Source: Mimachlamys varia
Lineage: Eukaryota > Mollusca > Bivalvia > Pectinida > Pectinidae
Length of the DNA: 64,000 nt
Direction of reading: 5' to 3'
NCBI GenBank assembly: GCA_947623455.1
Contig: OX392538.1
Span: 36,254,001 to 36,318,000 of the forward strand
In this document: positions 1 to 11,400 of the stretch, piece by piece
Layout of the letters: each line of letters starts with the position of its first letter
How positions within the stretch are numbered: the stretch's first letter is position 1
Made by a program: the position numbers and the translations under genes
Notes under the pieces: model-generated
The model's database searches: none
The model's input: the letters and a program-made list of their open reading frames with translations, nothing else
Told to the model about the DNA's origin: nothing

Positions 1-189
1 TATACATGTCTGTATGTATGTAATCTTGCTATATGTGGATAGATGTAATTTAAATTGCATGGTATCATTGTACAGTTTGTAATATGATTATAAAAAAATA
101 AACAAATACAAATTACCAAATCATCATATCGTTTGTCTATTTATTACGCATACACTTACAAAAAAATGTAGGTAAGGGAGTATTATTTA

Positions 190-1218
190 CTTTGTCCTTG
201 AGTCCCTCTTTGTCTTTGAGTCACACTTTGTCAGTCCATTAGTCCCACTTTGTCAGTCCTTGAGTCACACTTTGTCTGTCCTTGAGTCCCACTTTGTTTG
301 TCCTTTAGTCCCACTTTGTCAGTCCTTTAGTCCCACTTTGTCTGTCCTTGAGTCCCACTTTGTCAGTCCATTAGTCCCACTTTGTCAGTCCTTTAGTCCC
401 ACTTTGTCAGTCCTTGAGTCCCACTTTGTCCTTTAGCCCCACTTTGTCAGTCCTTTAGTCCCACTTCGTCAGTCCTTTAGTCCGCCTTTGTCTTTGAGTC
501 ACACTTTGTCAGTCCATTAGTCCCACTTCGTCAGTCCTTGAGTCCCACTTTGTCAGTCCTTTAGCCCCACTTCGTCAGTCCTTTAGTCCCACTTTGTCAG
601 TCCTTGAGTCCCATTTTGTCCGTCCTTTAGTCCCGCTTTGTCAGTCTTTTAGTCCCACTTTGTCAGACCTTTAGTCCCACTTTGTCAGTCCTTTAGTCCC
701 ACTTTGTCTGTCCTTGAGTCCCACTTTGTCCTTGAATCCCACTTCGTCAGTCCTTTAGTCCCACTTTGTCTGTCCTTGAGGCCCACTTTGTCCTTAAGTC
801 CCACTTTGTCTGTCCTTGAGTCCCACTTTGTCAGTCCTTTAGTCCCACTTTGTCAGTCCTTTAGTCCCACTTCGTCAGTCCTTTAGTCCCACTTTGTCTG
901 TCCTTGAGTCCCACTTTGTCAGTCCTTGAGTCCCACTTTGTCAGTCCTTGAGTCCCACTTTGTCAGTCCTTGAGTCCCACTTTGTCTGTCCTTGAGTCCC
1001 ACTTTGTCAGTCCTTGAGTCCCACTTTGTCAGTCCTTGAGTCCCACTTTGTCAGTCCTTGAGTCCCACTTTGTCTGTCCTTGAGTCCCACTTTGTCAGTC
1101 CTTTAGTCCCACTTCGTCAGTCCTTTAGTCCCACTTTGTCTGTCATCGAGTCCCACTTTTTCAGTCGTTTAGTCCAACTTTGTCTGTCCTTTAGTTCTAT
1201 TTTGTCTGTCCTTGAGTC
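190..1218. repeat. 22-bp minisatellite, array 1
   Basis: About 47 imperfect head-to-tail units of 22 bases (cactttgtcagtcctttagt plus cc). Variants alternate CAG/CTG and TTTAG/TTGAG, and some units are shortened to about 15 bases. No stable reading frame; open frames across it are by-products of periodicity. Confidence 0.95.
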
Positions 1219-1329
1219 ATGATAATCTTGTGTACAATAGATATATATCTCAGAAACTACGTCATATTCACGCCAAAGTATCACTCTATCAAGTTTTACA
1301 TCTGATCAGACTAACAGAGTATTTACAAA

Positions 1330-1512
1330 TAAACACATAATGAATATCCTTTATTTGCTATTTTATACATTAAGGGGGTTAAAATCAATTTTCGATAAAA
1401 ATGCCCCCCTCAATGGCCAGAAAAATTTATTTTAACCCCAAATATGTAAAATAACTCTAAAAACCCTATTTTAGATCCAAAACTAGCTGTAACAAATTCT
1501 CAGGTCCCTGTG
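1330..1512. mobile_element. Right half of a foldback element (copy 1)
   Basis: The stretch from the G-rich run at 1,371 to the terminal ggtccctgtg at 1,512 matches the right arm of the complete foldback element at 24,050-24,350 (shared blocks ttttcgataaaaatgccccc, ctagctgtaacaaattctca). The left arm is missing, so this is a truncated copy. It sits between the two satellites in every module copy. Confidence 0.75.
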
Positions 1513-1929
1513 CTTTTAACTATCCGTTATACGAGATCGTCATATAAAGGTGTACATGTACTTTTCAGAATTAATATGGGGAGGGGGGGGGGGGCTTTTT
1601 AAATAATTTCTGTTCAGACAGAAAAACAAACACGGTAAGAAGGTTCAAGTAAGTTTATTTTTTCTATTGGATAGATATTTGAAGTTAGATGGCTATGCAT
1701 GGTGATTTGTATAAAGATAATAGGATAGTGTTGAGATGATAACACTACATGAACGGAAATGATGAATAAATATGTATGGAGTTGAAAGAGACATGTAAAA
1801 CGTGAAAAAGATCTATAGAGAAAATATAGATGTATGTATAAAAAATAAAGGTGTATGTAGATGATAAGATGCATGGAGATAATAAAGATGTACATGTGTA
1901 TAAAGATGATCAATAAAAAAAATATGGAA

Positions 1930-2590
1930 ATTATATAGAGATGTATACAGGTATATGAAGAGATAAAGAAAGATGTATGGAGATGAATAGAGATGTATGG
2001 AGATGAATAGAGATGTATGGAGATGAATAGAGATGTATGGAGATGATAAAAGAAAGATGGATGGAGATGAAAAGAGATTATGGAGATGATCAAAGAAAGA
2101 TGGATGGAGATGAATAGAGATGTATGGAGATGAATAGAGATATATGGAGATGATAAAGAAAGATGTATGGAGATGAATAGAGATGTATGGAGATGAATAC
2201 AGATATATGGAGATGAATTGAGATGAATAGAGATGTATGGAGATGAATACAGATGCATGGAGATGAATAGAGATATATGGCGATGAATAGAGATACATGG
2301 AGATGAATACAGATGTATGGAGCTGAATAGAGATGTATGGCGATGAATAGAGATGCATGGAGATTAATAAAGATTATGGAGATGAATAGACATGTATGGA
2401 GATGAATAGAGATGTATGGAGATGAATAGAGAGATATGGAGATGAATAGAGAGATATGGAGATGAATAGAGATTATAGAGATTAATAGAGATGCATGGAG
2501 ATGAATAGAGATTATGGATATGAATAGAGATGTTTGGAGATGAATAGAGATTATGGAGATGCTAAATAAATAGGTATGGTGAGATGATAA
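1930..2590. repeat. GATG-rich satellite, array 1
   Basis: Degenerate tandem array of 16-20 base units around atggagatgaatagag with an optional gatgtat spacer. Looser in period than the 22-bp minisatellite. The His/Ser/Ile-rich open frames on the minus strand come from this repeat. Confidence 0.9.
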
Positions 2591-3096
2591 ATAAAGATGA
2601 ATGCAGACGATAACTAAGAGATCTTAAATGTTAAAGGAAGATGAAATCCAAGGAAAAGGTACATGAGGAAAGTTTGTGTCAGTCAGTTTTGATTATGACA
2701 GGGAAGGGAAGAATGGACATATTATACTGTTGGGTTCGATATTAAAAACGAAAGAGGGGAGAAATCATGCTTAAGATATACCAGGGAATGTGGAATTGAA
2801 AATGAGGTGAGATAGAATAAATGGATTTGGAAACAGGATAGTATCAGACCAACAAGGAGAGATGGCGAAAAATTGAGACGAACAGAAAAATACAGACAGA
2901 GAAGGAAATAGATACAGAAATGAACATTTATAATTCAAATTGGACAAAAACGTTATTATTACGAGTTTGAGTGAACTATTTAAATTGTTTTGACCGTCTA
3001 GTTCAGCGTATCCCTGAACATTGTCGTCAACTGTTCCTTTAAGCAATCTGATGGCCATGCTTTCCGTTAATTAGTTATGATTGAAAACTGTGTTTT

Positions 3097-5505
3097 CTAT
3101 TCTTCGTGGTCATATGGAGAAGTATTGTAAGTGGCGTCAAAAATTCCATACAATAGAAGTCCAATTTCTTCCTCTGTCATTCCCTCCTCGTCATCATCAT
3201 CACCAACTTTGTATTCTTCATCCTCATCTTCATCATTGCCATCTTCATCATCGCCATTTCCCCCCTCATTATCATCAGCATCATCTTCGTTAGCATTCTC
3301 TTCGTCAGTTTCATCATCGTCTCCTTCGTAACCACCTTCTGATATATCACCATCATCATCACTCTCGTCAAAATCATCTTCATCACTCTCATCAGCGTCA
3401 TCGTCTCCATTAATATTGACGTCATCGTCATTCGGAGCCACATAATACTGGTCCGCAAGTGGCCAGTACGCCTCTTCGTCAGACAAGGCGTCGAGTTTGG
3501 CCGCCATGACACCTACAATTACAAACGACAGTCCTTTATAATGTGTCAGTTTCATGACAATTCAGAGAATTTCGAAATCTAACTTTAGAAGTAAATCCCT
3601 CCCCTAAACCCCTCCCCATTATTCCTACAAGAAAAATAAACTGACTTAACTACTTGGCAACAATGAAAATGACAATTTACTTTTCGGCGTCCACACGAAA
3701 CCTGAGGATTTGGTTATACTAGCTAGTAGCTACATATATCATGACCTAAACGTACGTTTTTATAGAAATTGTACACATTTTGAAGGGTTTAGAACAATTA
3801 ACTGTAAACTGGCCCTCCCCAAATGGTATAAATGTTATCTTCTTTAGATGGCATTTCTTAACCGAGAATTGATCTAAATCAAATGAAACTTCAAAACATC
3901 TTCTTTTTTTTTTAAACAAATACAGCGCTCTGACAGCTTCAACCTTATTTCGAATGCATATTTTCTTGCTCAAAAACAGTTTCGATTGTTTACAGAATTC
4001 AAAATAAATTGATTATGATCATTTTTCTATGTTATTTAAAACTTGTAGCTGTTACCATTCTCATATATAGACTTTAATCTTTACACAAGTTTTTCTAAGA
4101 TTTATGAAAGTTCGTTTTGAGAACGAAAGTTGAGTTTATATACATGTACTAAGAACTGTTTTAAGGCATCCTCGATATCCAGGGGCTACGTATACGTGTA
4201 CGATCAGCTACCCTTTCCCCACCCCTGGAATATGTCATGGCAAAACTGAAGGCATGCTCAGGTAAAACAAATCCTGACCAATCGCTAGGCTGCATACCTG
4301 TCCTAAGAAGATTACAAAGGAACCGCGACTGACTTCAAAGCCTGTCAATTTTTACCGTTTTGTGACCACGCGATTTTTTTGATGTACATCAGAGGGTCAA
4401 GCCTTGTCTCCTTGTCTCCTTGTCTCGCCAAAAAAGTTGGCGCACACGCAGCCTTCAGTTTTGCCATGACATATTCCAGGGATGTAGAGAGTGTGAGTGA
4501 TCGTAACCCCTGGATATCGAGGACGGTTTTAAGGATACTGGGTCAGATTGCGAAGATTTACAGTATTAAAAACAGAACAAATCCTCACCGTTTATTGTAA
4601 GAGTCAGATTTGAATATATCAAATGCAGCCTCCAGACTAGTAGATTCAAAGGAGAATGTCTGAGTATTCGAAAGACGAGCACCAAAGGAAAATGTCATAG
4701 AAGATGAAAGACGGGTACTAGATGATAATGTCTGAGGAAACGAAAGTAAAAAGCGGAGAAAGTATTAGAAATTTATAACTAAAAGTGAAGAAATACTAAA
4801 AAAAAAATAATATAAACTTTGGAAAAAGACTATTTGTAATGCAAAAAAAATGAAGTTGAAAAACAAATCAATTTAGAATAGCAAAAAAAAAAAAAAAAAA
4901 AACAACGAGGAAAGAAAATTTAACAAGGCAAGAAATAAAAGTAAAGAAGTCCGAAAATAGAATATAAAACATTCTAACAAGATTATTTGTAATGCAAAAA
5001 TGAAGTTGAAAAAATAATAAATTTAGAGTAGCGAAGAGGGAAGAATTGCACATTGTTCATTCTTGCTAACATTAGGCATATTTCATACCGTCGATTCTTG
5101 ATTTTGAAGGTCCAGAAAACTGTTGTTCCCTCTCTGACGTTTTGGCGTCAAAGAAAGAGCTTGATCTTCTTCAGTATTTTCTAACGAATCTTCGGCATAC
5201 TTCCGTTTACGGTCTTCATGGCGAGGATAGGGTGTATCTATAAAATTAGAAAAAGATATTTTTAAAAAAAAACAAATGAAAAAAAAATTGATATTGACTA
5301 TATCATTCGTTTTATTTATACAAACCGAGCGTTAAAAACCCGTCAAAAATACCAATGACAAATAAGAATAAACTGACGCTCAATTAATCAAAGGCAATCC
5401 ATTTTCTAAGAGAGTTACTTCATAGCCAGTTAGCTTGGCTAATCTGACAATTAGCCAATTAATAATAAGACGAGAAATTAGTACATTTCACTTACCTGAA
5501 TTCAT
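3097..5505 (-). pseudogene. Acidic nuclear-type protein gene, copy 1 (frame broken in last exon)
   Basis: Four exons on the minus strand with good splice sites: 5,496-5,505 (MNS plus one base), 5,089-5,237, 4,589-4,731, and 3,097-3,512. Exon 2 is basic and has two nuclear-localisation-like motifs (RKRKY, TPKRQRG). Exon 3 is Ser/Thr/Phe-rich. Exon 4 is about 60% Asp/Glu. Joined as predicted, exon 4 is entered in the wrong frame and stops after about 111 residues, because compared with copy 3 it has lost a net 2 bases near 3,480-3,495. The long acidic frame itself is still open (152 codons from 3,555) and contains an ATG GCG GCC at 3,505-3,507 that could be used as its own start. I do not recognise the family. 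It may be a pseudogene, or a shorter acidic protein from the internal ATG. Confidence 0.55.
4161..4533. mobile_element. Imperfect inverted-repeat MITE in intron 3, copy 1
   Basis: The left end (ttaaggcatcctcgatatcc) is the inverse of the right end (ggatatcgaggacggtttta), and the inner arms pair around a cttcagttttgccatgacat block and its complement. The same element sits at 12,760-13,132 and 21,770-22,124. Remnants at 47,800-47,990 and 63,360-63,990 show that it is dispersed. Confidence 0.75.
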
Positions 5506-5598
5506 GTTCGACGATTTCTGTTCTTATTAAAGTCTAATTAGGGGTTAAATTCACACAACTAAATAATTTACTATATAGTATTACTAGTGACAACTAAC
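5506..5598. promoter_or_regulatory. Shared divergent promoter region, copy 1
   Basis: Only 93 bases separate the ATG of the minus-strand acidic gene (5,503-5,505) from the ATG of the plus-strand ORF (5,599). Head-to-head starts this close usually share a bidirectional promoter; no clear TATA box or named motif is visible. The same layout recurs in copy 2. Confidence 0.4.
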
Positions 5599-5805
5599 AT
5601 GGCAAAGCCTTCAAATGACATTTTATCAGATGTTTCGTGGCATTTTAGCTCGCTACGGGCGTCTGCTTCGGACAACTGGAAATTTACATATCAAACCAGT
5701 GAAATGAGACGGGAGCACCCTCTGACTTTTGACCTCATATCAATCCGCCATCACATATCAAAATCTACCAAAAGTATACATTTTTGTAAAGTTAAACATC
5801 TATAG
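5599..5805 (+). CDS. Divergent short ORF, copy 1 (possible first exon)
   Basis: A 68-residue frame beginning MAKPSNDILSDVSWHFSSLR. It is preserved in copy 2 at 14,191-14,397 with an identical predicted protein. I do not recognise it. It has no signal peptide or membrane segment. It could be the first coding exon of a longer gene: possible splice donors occur at 5,774 and 5,788, but no join to the conserved ORF at 6,416-6,631 works in frame with good splice sites. An in-frame ATG 12 bases upstream is less well placed. Confidence 0.35.
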   Translation: MAKPSNDILSDVSWHFSSLRASASDNWKFTYQTSEMRREHPLTFDLISIRHHISKSTKSIHFCKVKHL

Positions 5806-5942
5806 ATTTCATTCAATGCCCAATATGTCAACAATTACCTATTTAGATTATTCAGAATCACTGTACTTAGCCGGAACAAATTTTCGGTAGGGACTACAAA
5901 CGTATGAAACACGTAGTGATAGGCTGATTTAGTTGTGTGAGT

Positions 5943-6074
5943 CCTAACGCCCTCTGTGGTTCTTTGCTGACCTTGACCTCACAGATCACGCCCCAGGTCC
6001 GGTCAGCCACCTGGGTACGGATACGGATAGGCTGTCGCTACGTCTAGCCCAACGGATGGGAGTCCTCATGAGGT
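5943..6074. repeat. Dispersed repeat fragment, copy 1
   Basis: The block ttgacctcacagatcacgcc through gggagtcctcatgag is shared with 14,535-14,663 and with the longer example at 24,420-24,830. Here it ends abruptly where copy 2 continues for another 170 bases. Confidence 0.7.
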
Positions 6075-6274
6075 ATATGATAATTATACATGTTTAAGAT
6101 TAATTCAGCATCTGTATAGTTACATATTCTATGTAAACATGTTTGTTTTCATTCAGATGTTCATGTATGGTGACAATAATGTGATGCTATCAGACTTTTG
6201 AATTTCCGTTTTGTGCTATTCAATGTTTAATGGTGTTGGGAAGAAATTGCATACATTTATATTTACATACATAT

Positions 6275-6409
6275 GGAGGCACGGTGGTCTAGTGATAGGA
6301 TGCCTGGGCTCGTGATCGAAGGGTTGCGAGTTCGAATCCCGGTCATGGCATTTGTGTTGTATCGTTAGCGGCATATAAAAACCTCGAATAATAATTATTA
6401 TTATTTAAT
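6275..6409 (+). mobile_element. Short tRNA-derived SINE, copy 1
   Basis: Starts ggaggcacggtggtctagtg, which reads as a tRNA 5' end with a Pol III A box, and has a B box (gagttcgaatccc) about 50 bases on. It is followed by a short non-tRNA tail and an ATT-repeat 3' end (6,385-6,405). The acceptor stem does not pair fully, so it is a SINE and not a tRNA gene. Confidence 0.75.
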
Positions 6410-6415
6410 TATCAG

Positions 6416-6631
6416 GTTCGTTTTCGTTTGGTTTGTCTGTTCTTAAATGTTACATTTTCTGGTATAAATCCTGACAGACCTGGAGATATTTATGCAGGCC
6501 TTGCAAGGCTTTCCAGAGGCTCGCCTGAAAGACGCATCAGATTACTAGGTCCGACCTTATTTAATAAACAAACTCCTGTGGACCGACCAGTTCAACCACT
6601 CACAATTGCTCGAGTTTCTGTCAGTAAATAA
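6416..6631 (+). CDS. Second short ORF, copy 1 (possible terminal exon)
   Basis: Open frame to TAA at 6,629-6,631 with a plausible acceptor at 6,414-6,415. The central part reads GLARLSRGSPERRIRLLGPT and the end reads ARVSVSK. Copy 2 (15,213-15,428) keeps the frame, but the differences are mostly replacing rather than silent (about five against one), so purifying selection is not evident. Not recognised. It may be a real last exon, or chance. Confidence 0.25.
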   Translation, partial: VRFRLVCLFLNVTFSGINPDRPGDIYAGLARLSRGSPERRIRLLGPTLFNKQTPVDRPVQPLTIARVSVSK

Positions 6632-7237
6632 TAAATATATACGTGTGAAATGAGACTCCCATTACATTCTGAAACGGGCCGCGGCTCCATATCTATAAAC
6701 ACTTTTTATGTACTGACAGAAATTCTGTGAACCACTTAAACGAAAATGGCCCACATCTGATCATTTAGTACGTTGAGAAACAAAACCTTGTTCCATTAAT
6801 GTGTTCTATTCTCACATGAGTAATTTTGCGTCTATTATCTAAATAACTTTGCGTCGATTGTAGTACACATGATATTAAAAGAGCGGTGTTAGAACAATGA
6901 AAACATGCCCTACTTATTGACAATGATACTGTTGTTAATACTGTTGTAATTGTATTATAATATTATCAGTTATGTGTGAAGGAGTGAACTTTGACTTTAC
7001 ATCGTTATAATATATATGCTTACATTATAACTTACATATGAATGTATTATGTATATACAGTGCTAAGTAGATTGAAATGATTTTCTTTGTATGTAAAATC
7101 AAATAAGATTCATTTTTCTTTATAATTATGTCTCTTCGAGTATCTTTACTACAAAGCTTGCTTGTATGCTAGAGACTTGATGTTGTGTCTGCGAGTGACA
7201 CAAATTGATTTTCCGGTTATGTATAAATGAGCTTCAA

Positions 7238-7411
7238 CCCATTCACCCCTGAAATGTTATAGTGAACTATTCCACCCTTTGAATTGGATAAGTTCACATG
7301 TGTCTTAAGGGGTGAATGAGTTAACCCTTTCACCCCTGTGTAACAAGTAGACTCTACTATGCATTGATATGGATGAGTCCTTAAGTGTCTGAAGGGGTGG
7401 AAGGGTTACAC
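7238..7411. repeat. Paired small foldback elements (cacccctgaaat family), copy 1
   Basis: Two adjacent hairpin-forming units. Each starts with a cacccctg-type end and finishes with its inverse (aggggtgaatgag; aaggggtggaagggtt). The same family occurs at 16,035-16,209, 49,994-50,068 and 61,236-61,310. Confidence 0.7.
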
Positions 7412-8198
7412 TTTAGCAAGCAATCGTAAACATCAATAAGATATTCCGTACCTTTTCCATTTGAGGAATGGAGAATTTGTCTAAACACTCGGTGCTAAAT
7501 GAAACATAAGGTCTTGTCTTAATTGAATTAATTTTCAACTTGATTACATCAGGCTTAAGGGAGTGTTTCAGTTATTTCTCTTTTAACCTATCATAAATTA
7601 CACACTAACAGGACAGGACATGCATGACTGATAAGTGTGGTTTTTGAAGGAAATCATTTCCTCAATGACTTTAATATCTCTATTACATTGCTTAAATGTA
7701 ACCTGAACATAATAATATTCGAATTTTGAGAAAAAACTCTTGTGATTTTTTGTATTGATTTAAAATTATCTAATAAATTCCACTTTCTTGGGAAGTCCAA
7801 CAACTTGTATCTTTACACAGGTAGGCTGTGTAAGAGGTAGGCCAAAGGAAAAATAGAAGAAATTTCTTTAAAGGGATGGCTGCTTAACAGAGGTGGTCTC
7901 TTAATAGAGGTAATCACTTAATAGAAGTGGTCTCACAATGGAGGAGGTCTAATTGTGAAGGTGGTTAGGTGACTAGGGTTTATTATATTGGAATAAGTTT
8001 GTCCTTTTAAGTTGTTTCATCATTTGACTCAAAATTGGAGCATTAATGAATATTCAAGATTTGAAAAGACAAAGCAGAGGTAGTTTACTTGTTCATACCT
8101 GTAGATGCATTTGAAATCCTCTTTTTTAAAAGTTGGATTAGTTTATTATTACATTTTGGGGTGAATGAGTTGAAGTTGGTACAATGAGGTGATGGTAT
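7412..8198. other. Module 3' flank and unique stub before the gap
   Basis: AT-rich, no gene seen. It includes a small tandem motif (gaggtggtct... at 7,880-7,970). From 8,043 the sequence has no counterpart in copy 2. Confidence 0.5.
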
Positions 8199-8398
8199 NN
8201 NNNNNNNNNNNNNNNNNNNNNNNNNNNNNNNNNNNNNNNNNNNNNNNNNNNNNNNNNNNNNNNNNNNNNNNNNNNNNNNNNNNNNNNNNNNNNNNNNNNN
8301 NNNNNNNNNNNNNNNNNNNNNNNNNNNNNNNNNNNNNNNNNNNNNNNNNNNNNNNNNNNNNNNNNNNNNNNNNNNNNNNNNNNNNNNNNNNNNNNNNN
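8199..8398. other. Assembly gap (200 N)
   Basis: A run of exactly 200 Ns joins copy 1 to copy 2, a conventional placeholder length, so true distance and content are unknown. In copy 2 the corresponding interval (16,835-17,876) is about 1 kb. Confidence 0.99.
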
Positions 8399-8808
8399 AT
8401 TGTTTATAGACAAAGTAGGAATGTAGTGATTCTGAACATGAATCAAGTCTATCCGCTTACAAAGGATGATATAATTTGTGAACTTAATTTGTAAATATTT
8501 TCAATGTCGATACAAGTTATTTTAAGTCACTTTTGTTTCTTATATATCTTTTTTTGGGGGGTAGGTTATTTATTTGGATAGTTTTGATTTAGTCTGATTG
8601 CTGAAATGTATACCGGTATATACATGTCTGTATGTATGTAATCTTGCTAAATGTGGATAGATGTAATTTAAATTGCATGGTATCATTGTACAGTTTGTAA
8701 TATAATTATAGGAATTTGAAACAAATACAAATTACCAAATCATCATATTGTTTTTCTATTTATTAGGCATACACTTACAAAAAAATGTAGGTAAGGGAGT
8801 ATTATGTA

Positions 8809-10125
8809 CTTTGTCCTTGAGTCCCTCTTTGTCTTTGAGTCACACTTTGTCAGTCCATTAGTCCCACTTCGTCTGTCCTTTAGTCCCACTTTGTCTGTCC
8901 TTGAGTCCCACTTCGTCAGTCCTTTAGTCCCACTTTGTCTGTCCTTTAGTCCCACTTTGTCTGTCCTTGAGTCCCACTTTGTCCTTTAGTCCCACTTTGT
9001 CCTTTAGTCCCACTTTGTCTGTCCTTGAGTCCCACTTTGTCTGTCCTTTAGTCCCACTTTGTCAGCCCTTTAGTCCCACTTTGTCTGTCCTTTAGTCTCA
9101 CTTTGTCTGTCCTTGAGTCCCACTTTGTCTGTCCTTTAGTCTCACTTTGTCAGTCCTTTAGTCCCACTTTGTCAGTCCTTCAGTCCCACTTTGTCAGTCC
9201 TTGAGTCCCATTTTGTCTGTCCTTTAGTCCCACTTTGTCTGTCATTGAGTCCCACTTTGTCAGCCCTTTAGTCCCACTTTGTCTGTCCTTTAATCTCACT
9301 TTGTCTGTCCTTTAGTCCCACTTTGTCTGTCCTTTAGTCCCACTTTGTCTGTCCTTGAGTCCCACTTTGTCTGTCCTTTAGTCCCACTTTGTCAGTCCTT
9401 TAGTCCCACTTTGTCAGTCCTTTAGTCCCACTTTGTCAGTCCTTGAATCCCACTTTGTCAGTCCATTAGTCCTTCTTCGTCAGTCCTTGAGTCCCACTTT
9501 GTAAGTCCTTTAGCCCCACTTCGTCAGTCCTTTAGTCCCACTTTGTCTGTCCTTGAGTCCCACTTTGTCAGTCCTTGAGTCCCACTTTGTCAGTCCTTTA
9601 GACCCACTTTGTCGGTCCTTTAGTCCCACTTTGTCTGTCCTTTAGTCCCACTTTGTCTGTCCTTTAGTCCCACTTTGTCAGTCCTTTAGTCCCACTTTGT
9701 CAGTCCTTGAATCCCACTTTGTCAGTCCTTTAGTCCCACTTCGTCAGTCCTTTAGCCCCACTTCGTCAGTCCTTGAGTCCCACTTTGTCAGTCCATTAGT
9801 CCCACTTTGTCTGTCCTTGAGTCCCACTTTGTCAGTCCTTTAGTCCCACTTTGTCAGTCCTTTAGTCCCACTTCCGTCAGTCATTTAGTCCCACTTTGTC
9901 TGTCATCGAATCCCACTTTTTCAGTCGTTTAGTCCCACTTTGTCAGTCCTTGAGTCCCACTTTGTCAGTCCTTGAGTCCCACTTTGTCTGTCCTTGAGTC
10001 CCACTTTGTCCTTTAGTCCCACTTTGTCAGTCTTTCAGTCCCACTTTGTCATCGAGTCCCACTTTTTCAGTCGTTTAGTTGAACTTTATCTGTCCTTTAG
10101 TTCTATTTTGTCTGTCCTTGAGTCA
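8809..10125. repeat. 22-bp minisatellite, array 2
   Basis: About 60 units of the same 22-base repeat as in copy 1. The first ~560 bases are identical to array 3; after 9,371 the two arrays differ in unit order and number. Confidence 0.95.
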
Positions 10126-10269
10126 TGATAATCTTGTGTACAATAGATATATATCTCAGAAACTACGTCATATTCACATCAAAGTATCACTCTATCAAGT
10201 TTTACATCTGATCAGACTAACAGAGTATTTACAAATAAACACATAATAAATATCCTTTATTTGCTATTT

Positions 10270-10422
10270 TACACATTTGGGGGGTTAAAATCAATTTTCG
10301 ATAAAACAAATGCCCCCCTCAATGGCCAGAAAAATTGATTTTAACCCCAAAATATGTAAAATAACTCTAAACACCCTATTTTAGATCCAAAACTAGCTGT
10401 AACAAATTCTCAGGTCCCTGTG
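10270..10422. mobile_element. Right half of a foldback element (copy 2)
   Basis: Same truncated element as at 1,330-1,512, ending in ggtccctgtg. Confidence 0.75.
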
Positions 10423-10849
10423 CTTTTAACTATCCGTTATACGAGATCGTCATATAAAGGAGTACATGTACTTTTCAGAATTAATATAAGAAAGGGGAGG
10501 AGGGGGGGGAGCTTTTTAAATAATTTCTGTTCAGACAGAAAAACAAGCACAGTAAGAAGGTTCCAGTAAGTTTATTTTTTCTATTGGATAGATATTTGAA
10601 GTTAGATGGCTATGCATGGTGATTTGTATAAAGATAATAGGATAGTGTGGAGATGATAACACTACATGAACGGAAATGATGAATAAATATGTATGGAGTT
10701 GAAAGAGACATGTAAAACGTGAAAAAGATTTATAGAGAAAATATAGATGTATGTATAAAAATAAAGGTGTATGTAGATGGTAAAGATGCATGGAGATATA
10801 AAAGATGTACATGTGTAAAAAGATGATCAATAAAAAAAAAATATGGAAA

Positions 10850-11400
10850 TTATAAAGAGATGTAAACAGATGTATGGAGATGATAAAGAAAGATGTATGG
10901 AAATGAATAGAGATATATGGAGATGATAAAGAAAGATGGATGGAGATGAAAAGAGATGTATGGAGATGAATAGAGATTGTGGAGATGAATAGAGATGATA
11001 AAGAAAGATGTATGGAGATGAATAGAGATGTATGGAGATGAATAGAGATATATGGAGATGATAAAGAAAGATGGATGGAGATGAATAGAGATGTATGGAG
11101 ATTAATAGAGATATATGGAGAAGATTAGAGATATATGGAGATGAATAGAGAGATATGGAGATGAATAGAGATGTATGTTGATGAATAGAGATTATGGAGA
11201 TGAATAGAGATGAATAGAGATTATGGAGATGAATAAAGATTATGGAGATGAATAGAGATTATGGAGATGAATAGAGATTATGGAGATGAATAGAGATTGT
11301 GGAGATGAATAGAGATGATAGAGATGGATAGAGATTATGGAGATGAATAGAGATTATGGAGATGAATAGAGATGTTTGAGATGCTAAATAAATAAGTATG
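10850..11400. repeat. GATG-rich satellite, array 2
   Basis: Same degenerate 16-20 base unit as in copy 1, shorter overall and with more gattatgg variants at the right end. Confidence 0.9.

Larger units (their letters stand above)
1..8042. repeat. Tandem module, copy 1 (left edge outside window)
   Basis: First of three copies of a large module. The opening bases match those at 8,617 and 18,095, and the order of parts is the same in all copies: 22-bp minisatellite, half foldback element, GATG satellite, four-exon minus-strand acidic-protein gene, then (copies 1 and 2 only) divergent ORF, SINE, second ORF and a paired foldback. Homology with copy 2 runs to about 8,042 and then breaks. Relative to copy 2 it lacks about 170 bases near 6,074 and keeps about 220 bases near 3,690-3,905 that copy 2 has lost. 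Confidence 0.9.

Noticed and set aside
190..1218. CRISPR-like array
   Set aside because: No unique spacers between repeats, and the host is eukaryotic; this is a minisatellite.
1614..2358. Long His/Ser/Ile-rich minus-strand frames
   Set aside because: Produced by the GATG satellite read backwards; composition and position follow the repeat exactly.
3131..3331. Poly-Ser open frames on the plus strand (also at 11,952 and 20,782)
   Set aside because: They are the antisense of the Asp/Glu-coding exon (GAT/GAA read backwards as TCA/TCC/TCT). No independent start or splice support.
3746..3973. 75-codon minus-strand frame in the last intron of the acidic gene
   Set aside because: The interval is deleted in copy 2 and broken in copy 3, as expected for intron sequence.
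6275..6347. Functional tRNA gene
   Set aside because: A and B boxes are present but the acceptor ends do not pair and a SINE tail follows; the sequence recurs as a dispersed repeat.
8138..8494. Open frames across the N run
   Set aside because: Artefacts of translating Ns.
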